Assembly: GCA_004352715.1 (NCBI GenBank)
Contig: SCFE01000120.1
Coordinates: forward strand, 1,186,665 to 1,250,664
DNA length: 64,000 nt
Direction: 5' to 3'
Origin: Hofstenia miamia
Lineage: Eukaryota > Xenacoelomorpha > Acoela
Part shown: positions 19,400 to 30,061 of the stretch, piece after piece
Layout: each line of letters begins with the position of its first letter
Position numbering within the stretch: the first letter of the stretch is position 1
Made by a program: the position numbers and the translations under genes
Notes under the pieces: generated by a model
Seen by the model: the letters and a program-made list of their open reading frames with translations, nothing else
Databases searched by the model: none
Told to the model about the DNA's origin: nothing

Positions 19400-22300
19400 A
19401 TTTCAATTAATGTACTTTATGGCCTAACCCCTGCTAATTCTTGACCTGACTCGACCCAGTGGCCAACTCGTTTCTAAGACTAGTCTTATGTATGCTTGCA
19501 GCCGGAAAAATATTAAAAGAACTATATACATTATTTCAAGGGTTTTGCAAGGCACACCTGTTGCAGAATTGTACCATGCTTATTCAAGTAAAATATATGA
19601 GGGTTGACAATCTAATGTTCCCATTAAGGCTGCTATCTTAAAATATTAAAGTTGCTTAATGTTTGACAGAGTTGAAATTCCACCAGATGTTGTTATTACT
19701 CCCACCAAGGCCTTCTTATAATAGGCTTTGGTCCCACCCTTGATTTTGGAAATGATACCTGTGAAATAAGCGCTTATATCAAGTCACAATTAGAAAATAA
19801 TAAAATAACTATTTTATTGCTATAATGGAAGAGATGATGTACATTTATCGTGATGTGCCTAACTGCGCCGTTTCATGCCATGCTTGTGCAACAAAATCAA
19901 GGCACTGGTCCAACACTGAGGCTATGTTATATTATCTTTTTATTTCAAGTTCCAAGTAGGTTCTTTATGAAGAAGCTTTTCATTTTTTACAAGCTCCTAT
20001 ATGGCTACTTATTATTATGATGTTACATGTGAGATGGGATTACAAATAGTGATCAATATGAAAAGACACACTGAAGTCTCTAGAGTTACAGAATGGGCCC
20101 TGGTCTGGCCAAATTGCTTTTTTTAAATAGAGTATGGTTACTGAAATACAACTCTGAGAGGTTGCATATTCTTTATGTATATATAGCAAGAATTGACAAA
20201 ATTAAATTAGTAATAACCACGCTTCAGTTGAACCTCATTACGATGGCTCTCTGCATCCATTAATGATCGCTGAGTAAAATATTATAAATATCAGATTATT
20301 AAAATTATCAGAAGACATCTAAAAAATTAAACATGGAATTGAAATTATCTAGATTTTAAAAATGCATTAATCACTTCTTTTTAATAGAGGAATGGATAAA
20401 AGCATTAATAACTAATTAACTCCAATTAACTTCTGAACTAACCGTGCAAACAACATGCAATTTGGCCATGATGTGCAATTTTAATTTCTGGTACAAAATT
20501 CATATTGTAATATCGGCGTGTTTGTTAGTATCGGAAAGTATAGTGTTTTCAGGTTTATGTAAATATGTTAATTAATAATTTGTATTAAAGATGAAACATT
20601 TATTGTAAATAGAGAACAGTTTTAGTTATGTGCAACTTTTAAGGCGGACTTGCGCAAGTCCCACTGATATTACAATATTACTTGAAAATGGGAATAAAGT
20701 TTTTTTTAATAATATCATTCACCCAGGGGCGTCTCTCTATGCGTTTATTGTACAGAAATGGGCTGAAATTGAAATCATGAAATTTTTATTCACCCCCAAT
20801 AGCTCGCAGTCATTTTTAGCAGTTAGATTGTAGCATTTTCATTAAGGAATTTTTACAAAACAAATCGCCACCCTTTCAAAATTTAGCAGAAATGTGTAAA
20901 TAGTAGAATATTAAGTTAGAAACTTTACTTTTTTACTACATGGGCACGGTTTAAGGTGCTTCTTGTACTCCACAAATATTATTGAATAATACAAATAGTT
21001 TACTGCTTAAGCAAGCTTTACAAAGTTGCAAGTTACACAAGACATTTGGATAACTTGGTCAAATGAAGAATAATCTGATTTTCATCTTCCCTATGTACTT
21101 TTGTGTTACGACCCTATTCAGCAATAATTCGTCATCATAAGTGCCTTACTTACTTCGTACGCAATATTTCGTAATAATCAGCAGGGGAGGAAACAGGCCT
21201 GGATGCCCTGCGCATGTTGCGATACTAGCGGGCGCAAGTAGGCTACGTGGTTTGCGGGGACGAAAAAAATTGTTAATGTGGACTGTGGAGGGTATATTTT
21301 AAATAATTTCCATGTATATTATGGGTTTGTTTGCAGCTTGTGTTCAGTAAAGTATTCTAGGCTGGTAATTAGTATGGATTTTGTTGTTTTTTCATATAAT
21401 TTATGTTTGCTAAAAGTTTTGATTGGTTGTACTAAAATACGGGCTATTTGACAAAAGATTGCGGGCCTATGTTGAACAATTAAGACAAGTTGGACAGACT
21501 ACCGGACTGGCCCAGACCAATTTTGAGACAGTGCGTAAGCTTTGGCTTGGATCAGGCCAAAAGCAGCGAGCCTCTTACAACTTGAGCATGAAAAATTTTA
21601 AGAGTTTCTGGAATTTTCTAAGTATTTTAAATTAAAAAAGAAATCTACGTCAGAATCACCTTTAACCAATCCTCATGGAACCTAATCATAAAAAACCATA
21701 AAGCTGCGTGTAAAAAGTCATAAAAAACTTTTTTCAAAGAAATCGTTTGAGTACGCATTGTATTGTCTGTTTACATATGTTATGGTTCTGACAATGATGG
21801 CAAACCCTAATCGTTCTTGCATGGTGTGAAGGAATGAAATCATACTTTTTAATTTATTTTTCGAAACCTCCTACATAATGTTTTATACAAATGAAAGTGC
21901 TAAACGACTATGTATCCATTTCATAATACCAAATATATTCTCGTAAAATGCAAAAAAACCTGCTTCCTTTTCAAAATGTATTATTGTTGAATATCCGTCT
22001 ACAATAATTTTTAAGTTTTCCGGGAGTTACTAATAAAATATGTCGGGGTGGGTAGTTAGGTGTAGGGTTAAGGTTTGCTTATAAAGTAACCTGCTTCATT
22101 TGTTCGAGAGACCAGAGCATATGAATCCAATTCTTTCCAATTGTTTTGCAAGCTTCTCATACTACACTTATCCTGCATGCAGTGCTTGTGTCTTGTTTAA
22201 GATTGCAGTAAAACCATTTTCATTTTTTATTGAATGATTTTTTTTTTAAAAGAATCAATAAAAATTGCTATATATCTAGGCTGTTGTCAGCAAAATTGCA

Positions 22301-22500
22301 CTCTGCTTATGCAGAAAGATCGATAAATATATTTAAAAATCTGAAGACAATTCGCAGAATATATGTTGTAGTGACTAACTAAAGACAGAATATATTCAGT
22401 GAGCCCTCGACAGAAATGGTTCGGTGTAAATACTGTAAATGCGCTAATTGTTAATGTTTGGAAATTCTAAGTTTCTTCAGCCAAACCGCTGGTAGTCAGC
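19400..22500. other. AT-rich non-coding DNA
   Basis: No gene recognised. GC-richer islands occur at about 20640-20760 and 21185-21270 with small open frames (e.g. 20630-20833 and 21423-21635, plus). Their peptides carry no motif I know. Confidence 0.4.
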
Positions 22501-22504
22501 AACC

Positions 22505-22595
22505 AGACGTGACCATGAATCTGGAAATCCATGGAAATTTCCATGGATTTGGAAGAGATATGATCTGAAAAAGCTATCCATGATCTCGTTGATAC
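22505..22595. repeat. CCATGGAT word cluster
   Basis: The cluster includes GAAATCCATGGAAATTTCCA then TGGATTTGG, CCATGAATCTGG and ATCCATGATCTC. The same word type returns at 42085-42170 and 42605-42692. Probably ends of one MITE family. Confidence 0.45.
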
Positions 22596-22626
22596 TTTGT
22601 GCTATCAATTCTACACATCCTTATTA

Positions 22627-22836
22627 CCTCCGCCAAGGAGGTTATGTTTTTGGTAGCGTTGGTTTGTTTGCTTGTCTGTCTATTAGCAACTTTACGGAAA
22701 AAGTAATAAATGGATTGACCTCAAATTTCCACCAGAGGTGCGTCTCCGCCCAAGGTGGAATCCATTAAATTTTGGTGCTGATCCGGGGGACACAAGCTGC
22801 GTGGCGGAGGTCTGCGCTCTCCGAGTGCCTTTCTAA
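22627..22836 (+). repeat. Dispersed CCTCCGCCAAGGAGG-type repeat, copy 2
   Basis: It runs from CCTCCGCCAAGGAGGTTATG to GGCGGAGGTCTGCGCTC and CCGAGTGCC. It matches 9188-9372 in reverse. The start is itself palindromic (CCTCCGCCAAGGAGG). Non-coding. Confidence 0.75.
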
Positions 22837-23203
22837 TTTTTAAGCTGGATTCGTGTTTGAAATGCTTACGGATTGTATGCAAAATACTATAGGGCTTAAC
22901 AAACCATTGCTAATAAATTCACTAGTGAGGTATTTTCCCGTTTTCTTTTTACAAATAAAACTTTGAGAAAATTGACCTAAAAGTGAGCATAGTTTACTAA
23001 AATGAATGATTTCATTGTAATTCTTAGTTTTATCCAAATTTCTGGATTTTACTACCGAAAACACAGCTGCATACGAAAAGAAAACAGTATTGAAGTCGGC
23101 ATGGTATATATTTTGGTGGAAATTTTTGCACATGTCACTGTTAATTTCTGCTGCTTTTTTGACGACTTGTTAATTAACCTTAATAAGAACATGCAGAGAT
23201 ATA

Positions 23204-23228
23204 TTTCGACTTACAAAGTCATCGTCAG
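23204..23228 (-). ncRNA. Hammerhead ribozyme core, left arm
   Basis: On the minus strand: CTGACGA, T, stem II GACTT-TGT-AAGTC (5 perfect pairs with a triloop), then GAAA followed by the short self-complementary TATATA. This fits the CTGANGA...GAAA consensus. Activity is inferred only. Confidence 0.7.
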
Positions 23229-23399
23229 TTTTACAAATTATTCCCTCTAGGTTTACTAGATTTTACAATAATAATTATAATTTTTTAAATTTTAAAAAGT
23301 GGCAAATTTAATTTATAAATATAGTTTTCTTTTGTGTTTAAACTTGGTTGCAAGGATTTTATAAAAATACTCTCAATAATTTTTAAATAATTTGTAAAA

Positions 23400-23424
23400 C
23401 TGACGATGACTTTGTAAGTCGAAA
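23400..23424 (+). ncRNA. Hammerhead ribozyme core, right arm
   Basis: Same as the left-arm core but on the plus strand: CTGACGA, GACTT-TGT-AAGTC, GAAA. The two cores sit symmetrically and would make opposite-strand ribozymes. Confidence 0.7.
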
Positions 23425-23639
23425 TATATCTCTGCATGTTTTTATTAAGGTTAATTAAGCTCCTAAAAAACGACTTGTTAATTGTTTTAACAATTCAATG
23501 GATTGATCTATAAGAATTTTATGGATGTATTGGTAAATATATCCGCAACCCTTATACTTTTAGTCAAATTATCAGTAAATTACTAAAACATGAACGAAAT
23601 TCTAGAAAAAATATAAATTGTATATAAAAGCAATAAAAT

Positions 23640-25400
23640 GAATGCCTATAACCCCCAAAAAAATTATTGTGCTGCTAAAATCATAAACCGTTTTTTGTCA
23701 CATTTTTATACAAGTTTCACCAAGCCTATCAAGAAATTTGGGAATTCTGGAATTTGGAAACATCTATGCATCAGAGTGCTTCCTAGTTATTGTGAAAGTT
23801 TATCATTAAAATTATTTTGTGGTTGAAGAACATTAAAATATGGAATTTTTTTTTCAGTGGAAAACCCGATTTTTCCAAATTATTCAAATTTAACCTCAAC
23901 TATTTTGTTTTCTATCAATAGATCCGAGCGCAAAGGCAGAAATTGTTCTGCTATCGTGAACTATAAAAAATACCTTGGTTGTTTAGAGTAAAGACCCTGC
24001 AGAAGTTTATTAGGAAAAAATTTAAATCCAATTTTGATCAAAACAAATTTTCAATGATTTGGACTAAACTGCATCTTAACTTAGTTTCAAAAACTGTAGT
24101 ACAATCTATGCAATTGCTTAAATTTACATCAATAAATAATACGGTGGCTCTCTATCACGAGTGCTTTAGAAGAGACCATGCTATTTCTTATACATGCAAA
24201 TGCAGAGTCTAGGTCCAGCAAAACTCCTGATTACATTCTTTATTGAATTTTGAGCCTAAGCATGTAACAAATTCAACTGTTTTCTCGCAGTTCTTCCTAA
24301 TGATTAGTTAAAAATTATGGCTGTAGATGCAGCGGAATTTGCTGTTCCACGTGTATATTTTTGAGTGTTGGGCTTCTCCAGGTGGCTCTCGAATACTTGT
24401 CACCAAAATTTGAAGTAGCTGTTTAAGGCCTTTTGCTGTTCAAAATCTACATTGTGTTGGCAAGTCTTTAAATATATATTGAGATGAAATCGTGTTATGC
24501 ATGCTAGGATAATGGGCTGCGTTGCTTCACTTTGATGTATGACAATCATCCTTGCATCAAAACTTTGCAAGCACGGTTTATAACTATTATTTGAGATAAA
24601 GAAATTGTTTTTTACGAAAATAAGAATATCACAATTTGATAAAGTCAAGTCAAATATGATTACACAAATTTAAGTGATGGATCATTTATTCCAGTTGTAT
24701 TATTTTTATAAGAATATTTGCAAATTTAATATAAAATGTGATAAATATCATCAAAAAAAACTATTCAGTTATAGGAAACAGCACTTTACATTATTTAAAT
24801 GATGAAAGGTTATTTATTTAAATAATTATTAGCATTTAAGAAAAAGTAATTTAAAAAATTTGAAATGTGTATATTACTACCCTACTTAATGTTAACACAT
24901 ACTATGTTTTGTTCATTTGCTTGAAGGATTATAAATTCTTAATGCTTTATCAAAATACATACATAAAATAAAGTCCAGGTAAAGAAGCGCGATACACAAT
25001 ATTTAATAAAATATTTGTTTATTTTGTGACCTGACATCAAGTTTTAATATCTAATTACAAAAGACCATTAATCCGTACTCAAAGAATTTTTGAATTTTTT
25101 TCTAATATTGAAACAATTTTATGATATCACTACGAATGAGTTGACAAAATTACTTCAGAATCTTTGCCTTAGAATTCCAAAATAGTTGTCAATTGGTCTA
25201 ATCTGTGATCACCTGGGTGATCTTTCGAGATATACGAAAACCATTTTCAGTCAATTGAACTTTTAAATTTAGATTTTCCAATAACCACCATCTTTACAGA
25301 TGATGAAAATTGAAAATATTTCCTATAATATTTTAGCAACAGAGACGTAGACTATCTTAAATTTATACTCTACAGATGTTGATTTTGGCGCTATTTTAGA
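23640..25400. other. AT-rich non-coding DNA
   Basis: Short frames exist on both strands (e.g. 23638-23826, 23979-24212 and 24648-24400) but no product is recognisable. Confidence 0.4.
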
Positions 25401-25479
25401 ATATTTAGGGCTAGGGTTGATATTTACTCAGATATAGTAAAATATAGGTCTACCATTGTTTTGCCCACTTTAGTTTGAA

Positions 25480-26250
25480 TTGGTTTTTATGTAAGATTAC
25501 AAGATATTATTTAATCTTCCTGAAACCCTGTGTAAACTATCTAGGTGTATTAATAGATAATGACTTAAAATTCGATCATTTCTTCTCCCACAAATTAAAA
25601 AAGATGGCATGTGGAATAAAATATTTGTACCATTTGCGCCATGTAGGAAAATCATCGCATGTAGAACTAATTCATTCATTTGTCTTAAGTCAATTTAATT
25701 ACTGTGCATTTCTTTTTCAAAATCTCACATCGCAAAAACGTTCATCATTAGCAAAAATGTTTAACTGGGCATTTAGAACACTTAATTATATTGAAAAACA
25801 CGAACCCATAACGCAATTAAGATCATCATATAATATTTTGGCCCCAAGTTACTTTATTCAGTATCAATCTTTATATATGATTCACAAATTTATTCATGAA
25901 TTAAGTTTTCTTAATAATTACATCAAAATCAGTAAAAGAAGTAAAACACTTTTAGCATCAATAATCGTCAAGATTCATTTTCTTTTAAATGTTCAATATT
26001 ATGGAATGATTTAAGTATTGATATAAAATGTGAGAAAAACTATAAACATTTCAAGAAAAAAATAAAACAATTTCTATTAAGTAGGCAAACATTATTGGGC
26101 ATAGGTAATAAACTCAACGCATAGTCAAATTATTTTTAAAACTGCCCTTTAATTAATATTGCATATTTAATTAGTTTTATAAATATTTTTGTCATGTGTT
26201 AGTTTATAGTTTTTATATACATTTAAGCAATAAATTTGCTTTGACTCTTA
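25480..26250 (+). pseudogene. LINE reverse-transcriptase C-terminus and 3' end (family L-a)
   Basis: The frame reads VNYLGVLIDNDLKFDHFFSH, KMACGIKYLYHLRHVGKSSH and HSFVLSQFNYCAFLFQNLTS, then NWAFRTLNYI and further C-terminal blocks to about 26010. After a frame break it continues with WNDLSIDIKCEKNYKHFKKK and SRQTLLGIGNKLNA. YLGV.ID..LKF and FV.SQ.NYC are standard C-terminal LINE RT segments. The non-coding 3' end finishes AAGCAATAAATTTGCTTTGA then CTCTTA at 26250. Two other 3' ends of this family occur in the window (42741 and 31161). It is 5'-truncated and frameshifted. Confidence 0.8.
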
Positions 26251-26801
26251 AAAATAGCAACTTAATTAAGTAGAGTAATTTCCGGGTGTTTAAGGTCAAA
26301 TAGCAAACTCTGTAGAAGAATTTGGCATAGAGGCGTACTTCAAAATATGGAATTCATTGTTATTTTTCATAAACTGCTTTACCTTTTTTTAAATTGTTGA
26401 GATGGAATAAAATGCATATTAATGGATTTAAATATCAAAAAAATGTGAATTCACAAGAGACAAGCTATTTTATTAATTATAGATTCTTAAAATGCATTTA
26501 ATGACCGTCTTGCTAATAATCGCATTAACAGGAATTGAACTTGCTTTCACCAAAATGTTAATTAGAAAATCAAAAAACAATAAATACCACGATGCCTTAA
26601 TATTTCTTTACAATTCTTCACATCATTGAACCTATTATCTGGTGTAAATTACAATAAAGACGTCATTTGATAGCTTCATTAAGGATTTACTAAATATTGG
26701 AAATTTTACAGCGAATAAATTTGCGAGATGAATACCGATTTGAGTGACCAATCAGTACTAAGACATTAATAAAGAAATATTTTGTCTGCTTTGTTGTAAG
26801 A

Positions 26802-26847
26802 ATGCGGTGTTTAGCATTGGTTGTAATTTCATCCATGGCAGTACAGG
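26802..26847 (+). CDS. Candidate first exon encoding a signal peptide
   Basis: ATG opens MRCLALVVISSMAVQ, a compact hydrophobic leader, ending at a good donor (ACAGG/GTAAAT, phase 1). A possible second exon begins after TTGATCCCAG at about 27104 and reads VICRVGHRLELSNLSLRKM before a stop. The hit is short, so chance is possible. No other support (promoter, homologue) is visible. Confidence 0.25.
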
Positions 26848-27826
26848 GTAAATTTTAGTATATTTATATATATATATATATGCTAAATTTAAAATTTTTG
26901 AAACTCCGCTTAGTTAGATGCTTAAAGTTATGTTCACATTTTTCTTTTAAAATAAACAACTTTTGTTATTCATACATTTGAATATAATTAATAGAACTTG
27001 TAAATAAACAGATATTTGTAGCATAATTTTTAAATTAGTTGCTAATTATATAATGATCCAATCAATAATTGCATTTATCAGCATCATTCCTTGATCCCAG
27101 TTATTTGCCGTGTTGGTCACCGACTAGAACTATCAAATTTATCACTTAGAAAAATGTAGAGTTTTACTAAAAAATGCACCGCTTTAAGAATATTAAAGAA
27201 ATATTTCCAAAACCTCAAGTTTAGAAAATTTAATAACTACACCTACATATGAAAATAGAAGTTTTGCTCAGCCAGCACCACATATCTCATTTCAAGAATT
27301 TAATCTTCATGATGCTATCCTACTTACATGAAATGTACTAAACAGTTAAAATAATGGAATATTGTCTCAAAAATAATAATTGTATTGAAAATTCAAGAAG
27401 AATTCCTATAGAATGTAAGAATTCATTTGAATATGTATGTAAAATTGTGTAAATTTCAGGCAAATGGCATATTTCATAGCTTAGGCTTAAAGAAACATGA
27501 ACGTACTTACTTGCGTTTAAGTTAACCATTAGAAAATCCTTAAAAAATCAGGGTCATATATTTAAAATATATAGGAAATTTAATATTAACATACTTATTG
27601 GATACATACTGAAAGAAGATAAAAAATACGCTATTCAAATTTTTGCGGAAAGAGCAAAAACTATGAATGGCCAAAAAACTTGTTATAATTTGCGACAAAA
27701 ATTTTTACCAGTCACAGACACCAATCACTTAAATTCAGTACCTTTAGCTTTGAGAATATATTCTTAAATTATCTTTGAACAAAACTACCGCATGCTTGCA
27801 AAGTGTCTATGCTAATATTATTCCAT

Positions 27827-28120
27827 TAGGAATGTTCTTTAACTGTGTACGAGTATTTTTCTTTGAAGTTGCATTTGTCTTCTTTTCTAAGATGTTCTAG
27901 ATTTAAGAATAGATTCTATTGGATTAATATCTGCTTTTATCGAGGTCATATCTCTTCATTCTAACAATTGGCAACATTTTACTCTGTTATAATCTCTTTT
28001 CATTAAATAGGACAATGTTTACCTGTTGAATTTGCTTGAAAAAAAAACTTTAAGCAATTGCCAAAATCAAGTGCTTGTAGATAAAACTTACTAATGAATG
28101 GCTTTCTAAGTCAAAGAACT
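27827..28120. repeat. 294-bp segment duplicated at 28556-28849
   Basis: The two copies look identical. The second ends exactly at the N at 28850, and a 28-bp flank (TGGCCCATGTGTTAAAATAA and on) is repeated on both sides of it (28528-28555 and 28851-28878). Removing 28556-28878 restores continuous sequence, so the second copy is likely an assembly insertion. Confidence 0.9.
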
Positions 28121-28139
28121 GATTTTGACTCTATTCTAT

Positions 28140-28320
28140 AATATATATATATATATATTTAAAATAACAACGTAAAAAACTTTTAAATAGACAATTAAAT
28201 CATGTTAGCATTCTTAAAGTTTTCTAAACTTTCCCTCTATACTCTATATGCACTGACGAAGCTATACGTATGTAGCGAAACATGTTTGCGGGATAAATCT
28301 TTAATAATATATATATAATA

Positions 28321-28322
<2 letters not shown>
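28140..28322 (+). mobile_element. PLE-type 3' terminal repeat with hammerhead, between TA tracts
   Basis: TA run at about 28140-28160, then about 90 bp shared with 17067-17152, then a hammerhead core (28253-28280), then GCGGGATAAATC and further TA runs. The order (unique sequence, hammerhead, TA) matches the 3' ends of the coding PLE copies at 49.7, 53.8 and 62.6 kb. Confidence 0.65.
28253..28280 (+). ncRNA. Hammerhead ribozyme core
   Basis: CTGACGA, A, GCTATAC and GTATGTAGC (GCTA/TAGC plus TAC/GTA pairs), then GAAA. It runs into the palindrome AAACATGTTT, which would give a tiny stem III or pair between two molecules. The consensus is intact; activity is inferred. Confidence 0.6.

Positions 28323-28367
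<45 letters not shown>
28323..28367. repeat. (TA)n microsatellite
   Basis: A 45-bp TA run that is the apparent target of the TAGTGCTG element. Confidence 0.95.
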
Positions 28368-28370
<3 letters not shown>

Positions 28371-28849
28371 TGCTGTGCGTCCCCATATACTTTAACCGGG
28401 TTGAGGGGAACGGATAACTTCTAAACTTAACCAAATTTCAACCGGTTTTAACAAGATCTATAAAAATTAGCATCATATTCAAATTAAAAAAATATATATA
28501 TACTATTTTTATCTTTCAAAATCAAATTGGCCCATGTGTTAAAATAAAATCAGAATAGGAATGTTCTTTAACTGTGTACGAGTATTTTTCTTTGAAGTTG
28601 CATTTGTCTTCTTTTCTAAGATGTTCTAGATTTAAGAATAGATTCTATTGGATTAATATCTGCTTTTATCGAGGTCATATCTCTTCATTCTAACAATTGG
28701 CAACATTTTACTCTGTTATAATCTCTTTTCATTAAATAGGACAATGTTTACCTGTTGAATTTGCTTGAAAAAAAAACTTTAAGCAATTGCCAAAATCAAG
28801 TGCTTGTAGATAAAACTTACTAATGAATGGCTTTCTAAGTCAAAGAACT

Positions 28850-28850
28850 N
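28850..28850. other. Single ambiguous base (N) at a duplication junction
   Basis: It marks the end of the duplicated 294-bp block. Similar single Ns at 6240, 4592 and 37690 suggest stitched contigs. Confidence 0.95.
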
Positions 28851-29287
28851 TGGCCCATGTGTTAAAATAAAATCAGAAAATTAATGTATATATAATGTGT
28901 GTATGTATATATTATATAGTTTGTAAATACAGCTTGTTCAATATCATCAAATGGTCCATTTTGAGGGATTCCATCGCAGATTTTTGTGTGTTAATAGGCT
29001 ATTCTGTTTACATCTACTTCGAACTTAAAGTTTGCTCTTAAATATTCTCATGGTCAGAATATGGTAAAGGTGATCAAATCGATAACATGTATTCTAAGAC
29101 ATAAATAAATATATATATATATATTTTTTTTTCTTCAAAATTTTACACATGACATTACTAAAAGCAATCATTTATGAAAATGAAGGCAAAGTCTATCAAA
29201 ATTTAATGAAATGGAATAGAATATGAAATTTAGAAGTTTATGAATGATTTTATCTAATTAAAAAATAGTCTACCAACAATACTGCGA

Positions 29288-29720
29288 CCCAATAAACAAT
29301 AAAACGTTTTATACCCCTCTTATAATGGTATAACACTTTGTAAGACGTCTTAAGATACCTCTTCTAAACGTCGTATAAAACTCCATTTCTAAACGTTGCT
29401 GAATGCCATCTAGTGTCCACCAAATAATGTTCTGAAACGTATTCTAAACGTCTTCTAGACGTCTTTAAACGTCTTCTAGACGCCTTCTAAACGTCTTCTA
29501 GACGTCTTTAAACGTCTTCTAGACGTCTTTAAACGTCTTCTAGACGCCTTCTAAACGTCTTCTAAACGTCATCTAAACCATTTCTAAACGTGTTAAAGAC
29601 GTCTTCTACACCCGACATAGACGTCATTTCTAAATGTCTTCTAGACGTCTTTTAATCGTCTCCTAAACCATTTTAAGACGTGTTATAAGACGTCTTCTAA
29701 ACGTTTTATTGTTTATTGGG
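29288..29720. mobile_element. 433-bp MITE with AAACGTCTTCTAGACGTC array
   Basis: The terminal inverted repeat CCCAATAAACAATAAAACGT then TT (22 bp, perfect) lies at 29288-29309 and, inverted, at 29699-29720. The interior is almost entirely variants of AAACGTCTTCTAGACGTCTT, each unit containing palindromic ACGT/GACGTC. No coding capacity. It is nested in the TAGTGCTG element. No target duplication is evident. Confidence 0.75.
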
Positions 29721-30015
29721 GAATTCAAACATATTGGAGTTGGCACATCATTTTCTCTTAAATTTGACCATTTTTAATATTATAATTTCAAATTTGAATG
29801 GCAAAATATAGATTAGGACTAGAATGACAACAAATAGAAATCCTCGCACCCTTTGCCATAATTTTTATTGTTTTGTAATACTGCAATCATTGTAATCAAT
29901 AATTTCTGAAAACCAAAATATAATTTCTTAACCGGATTTCCACCTGATTAAGCAGATTAACCGGCTTGAACCGGACCGCTTTAATCGATTTTAACCTACC
30001 TGACCGGATTCAGCA

Positions 30016-30018
<3 letters not shown>

Positions 30019-30061
<43 letters not shown>
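30019..30061. repeat. (TA)n microsatellite before gap
   Basis: A TA run leading into the 668-base gap, resumed at 30730. Confidence 0.95.

Larger units (their letters stand above)
23162..23483. mobile_element. Palindromic hammerhead element with 14-bp target-site duplication
   Basis: The 14-mer ACGACTTGTTAATT occurs at 23162-23175 and identically at 23470-23483. Between them is a 294-bp insert whose two ends are inverted copies of about 65 bp: AACCTTAATAAGAACATGCA to AATTATT on the left, and the reverse complement on the right with an extra AATTAAGCTCCTAAAAA tail. Each arm carries a complete hammerhead core. The middle (about 160 bp) is AT-rich and non-coding. The target duplication shows this is a real integration, and hammerheads are known from the terminal repeats of Penelope-like elements. 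Confidence 0.8.
28368..30018. mobile_element. TAGTGCTG...CAGCACTA element with AACCGG word ends (hAT-like, non-autonomous)
   Basis: The left tip is TAGTGCTGTGCGTCC and the right tip, inverted, is TAGTGCTGAATCCGG. Both ends then repeat AACCGG-type words (TTAACCGGGTTG and CAACCGGTTTTAAC on the left; CCGGTTCAAGCCGG and AACCGGATTTCC on the right). Flanks are TA runs on both sides, so the 8-bp duplication expected for hAT cannot be resolved. The element contains the 28556-28849 duplicated segment and a nested second MITE. No transposase. Confidence 0.6.

Noticed and set aside
20630-20833. Plus frame with TDITILLENG...EIMKFL, vaguely ankyrin-like
   Set aside because: Lacks the ankyrin TPLH core and a second repeat; too weak.
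24400-24648. Minus-strand frame with SFDARMIVIHQSEATQPIIL
   Set aside because: Looks protein-like but no splice signals or family could be supported.
28237-28434. Open frame with YIYIYIYI tract
   Set aside because: It is only the translation of a TA microsatellite. The same applies to frames at 29996-30781, 49984-50289 and 52633-53707, apart from the PLE part after 53533.
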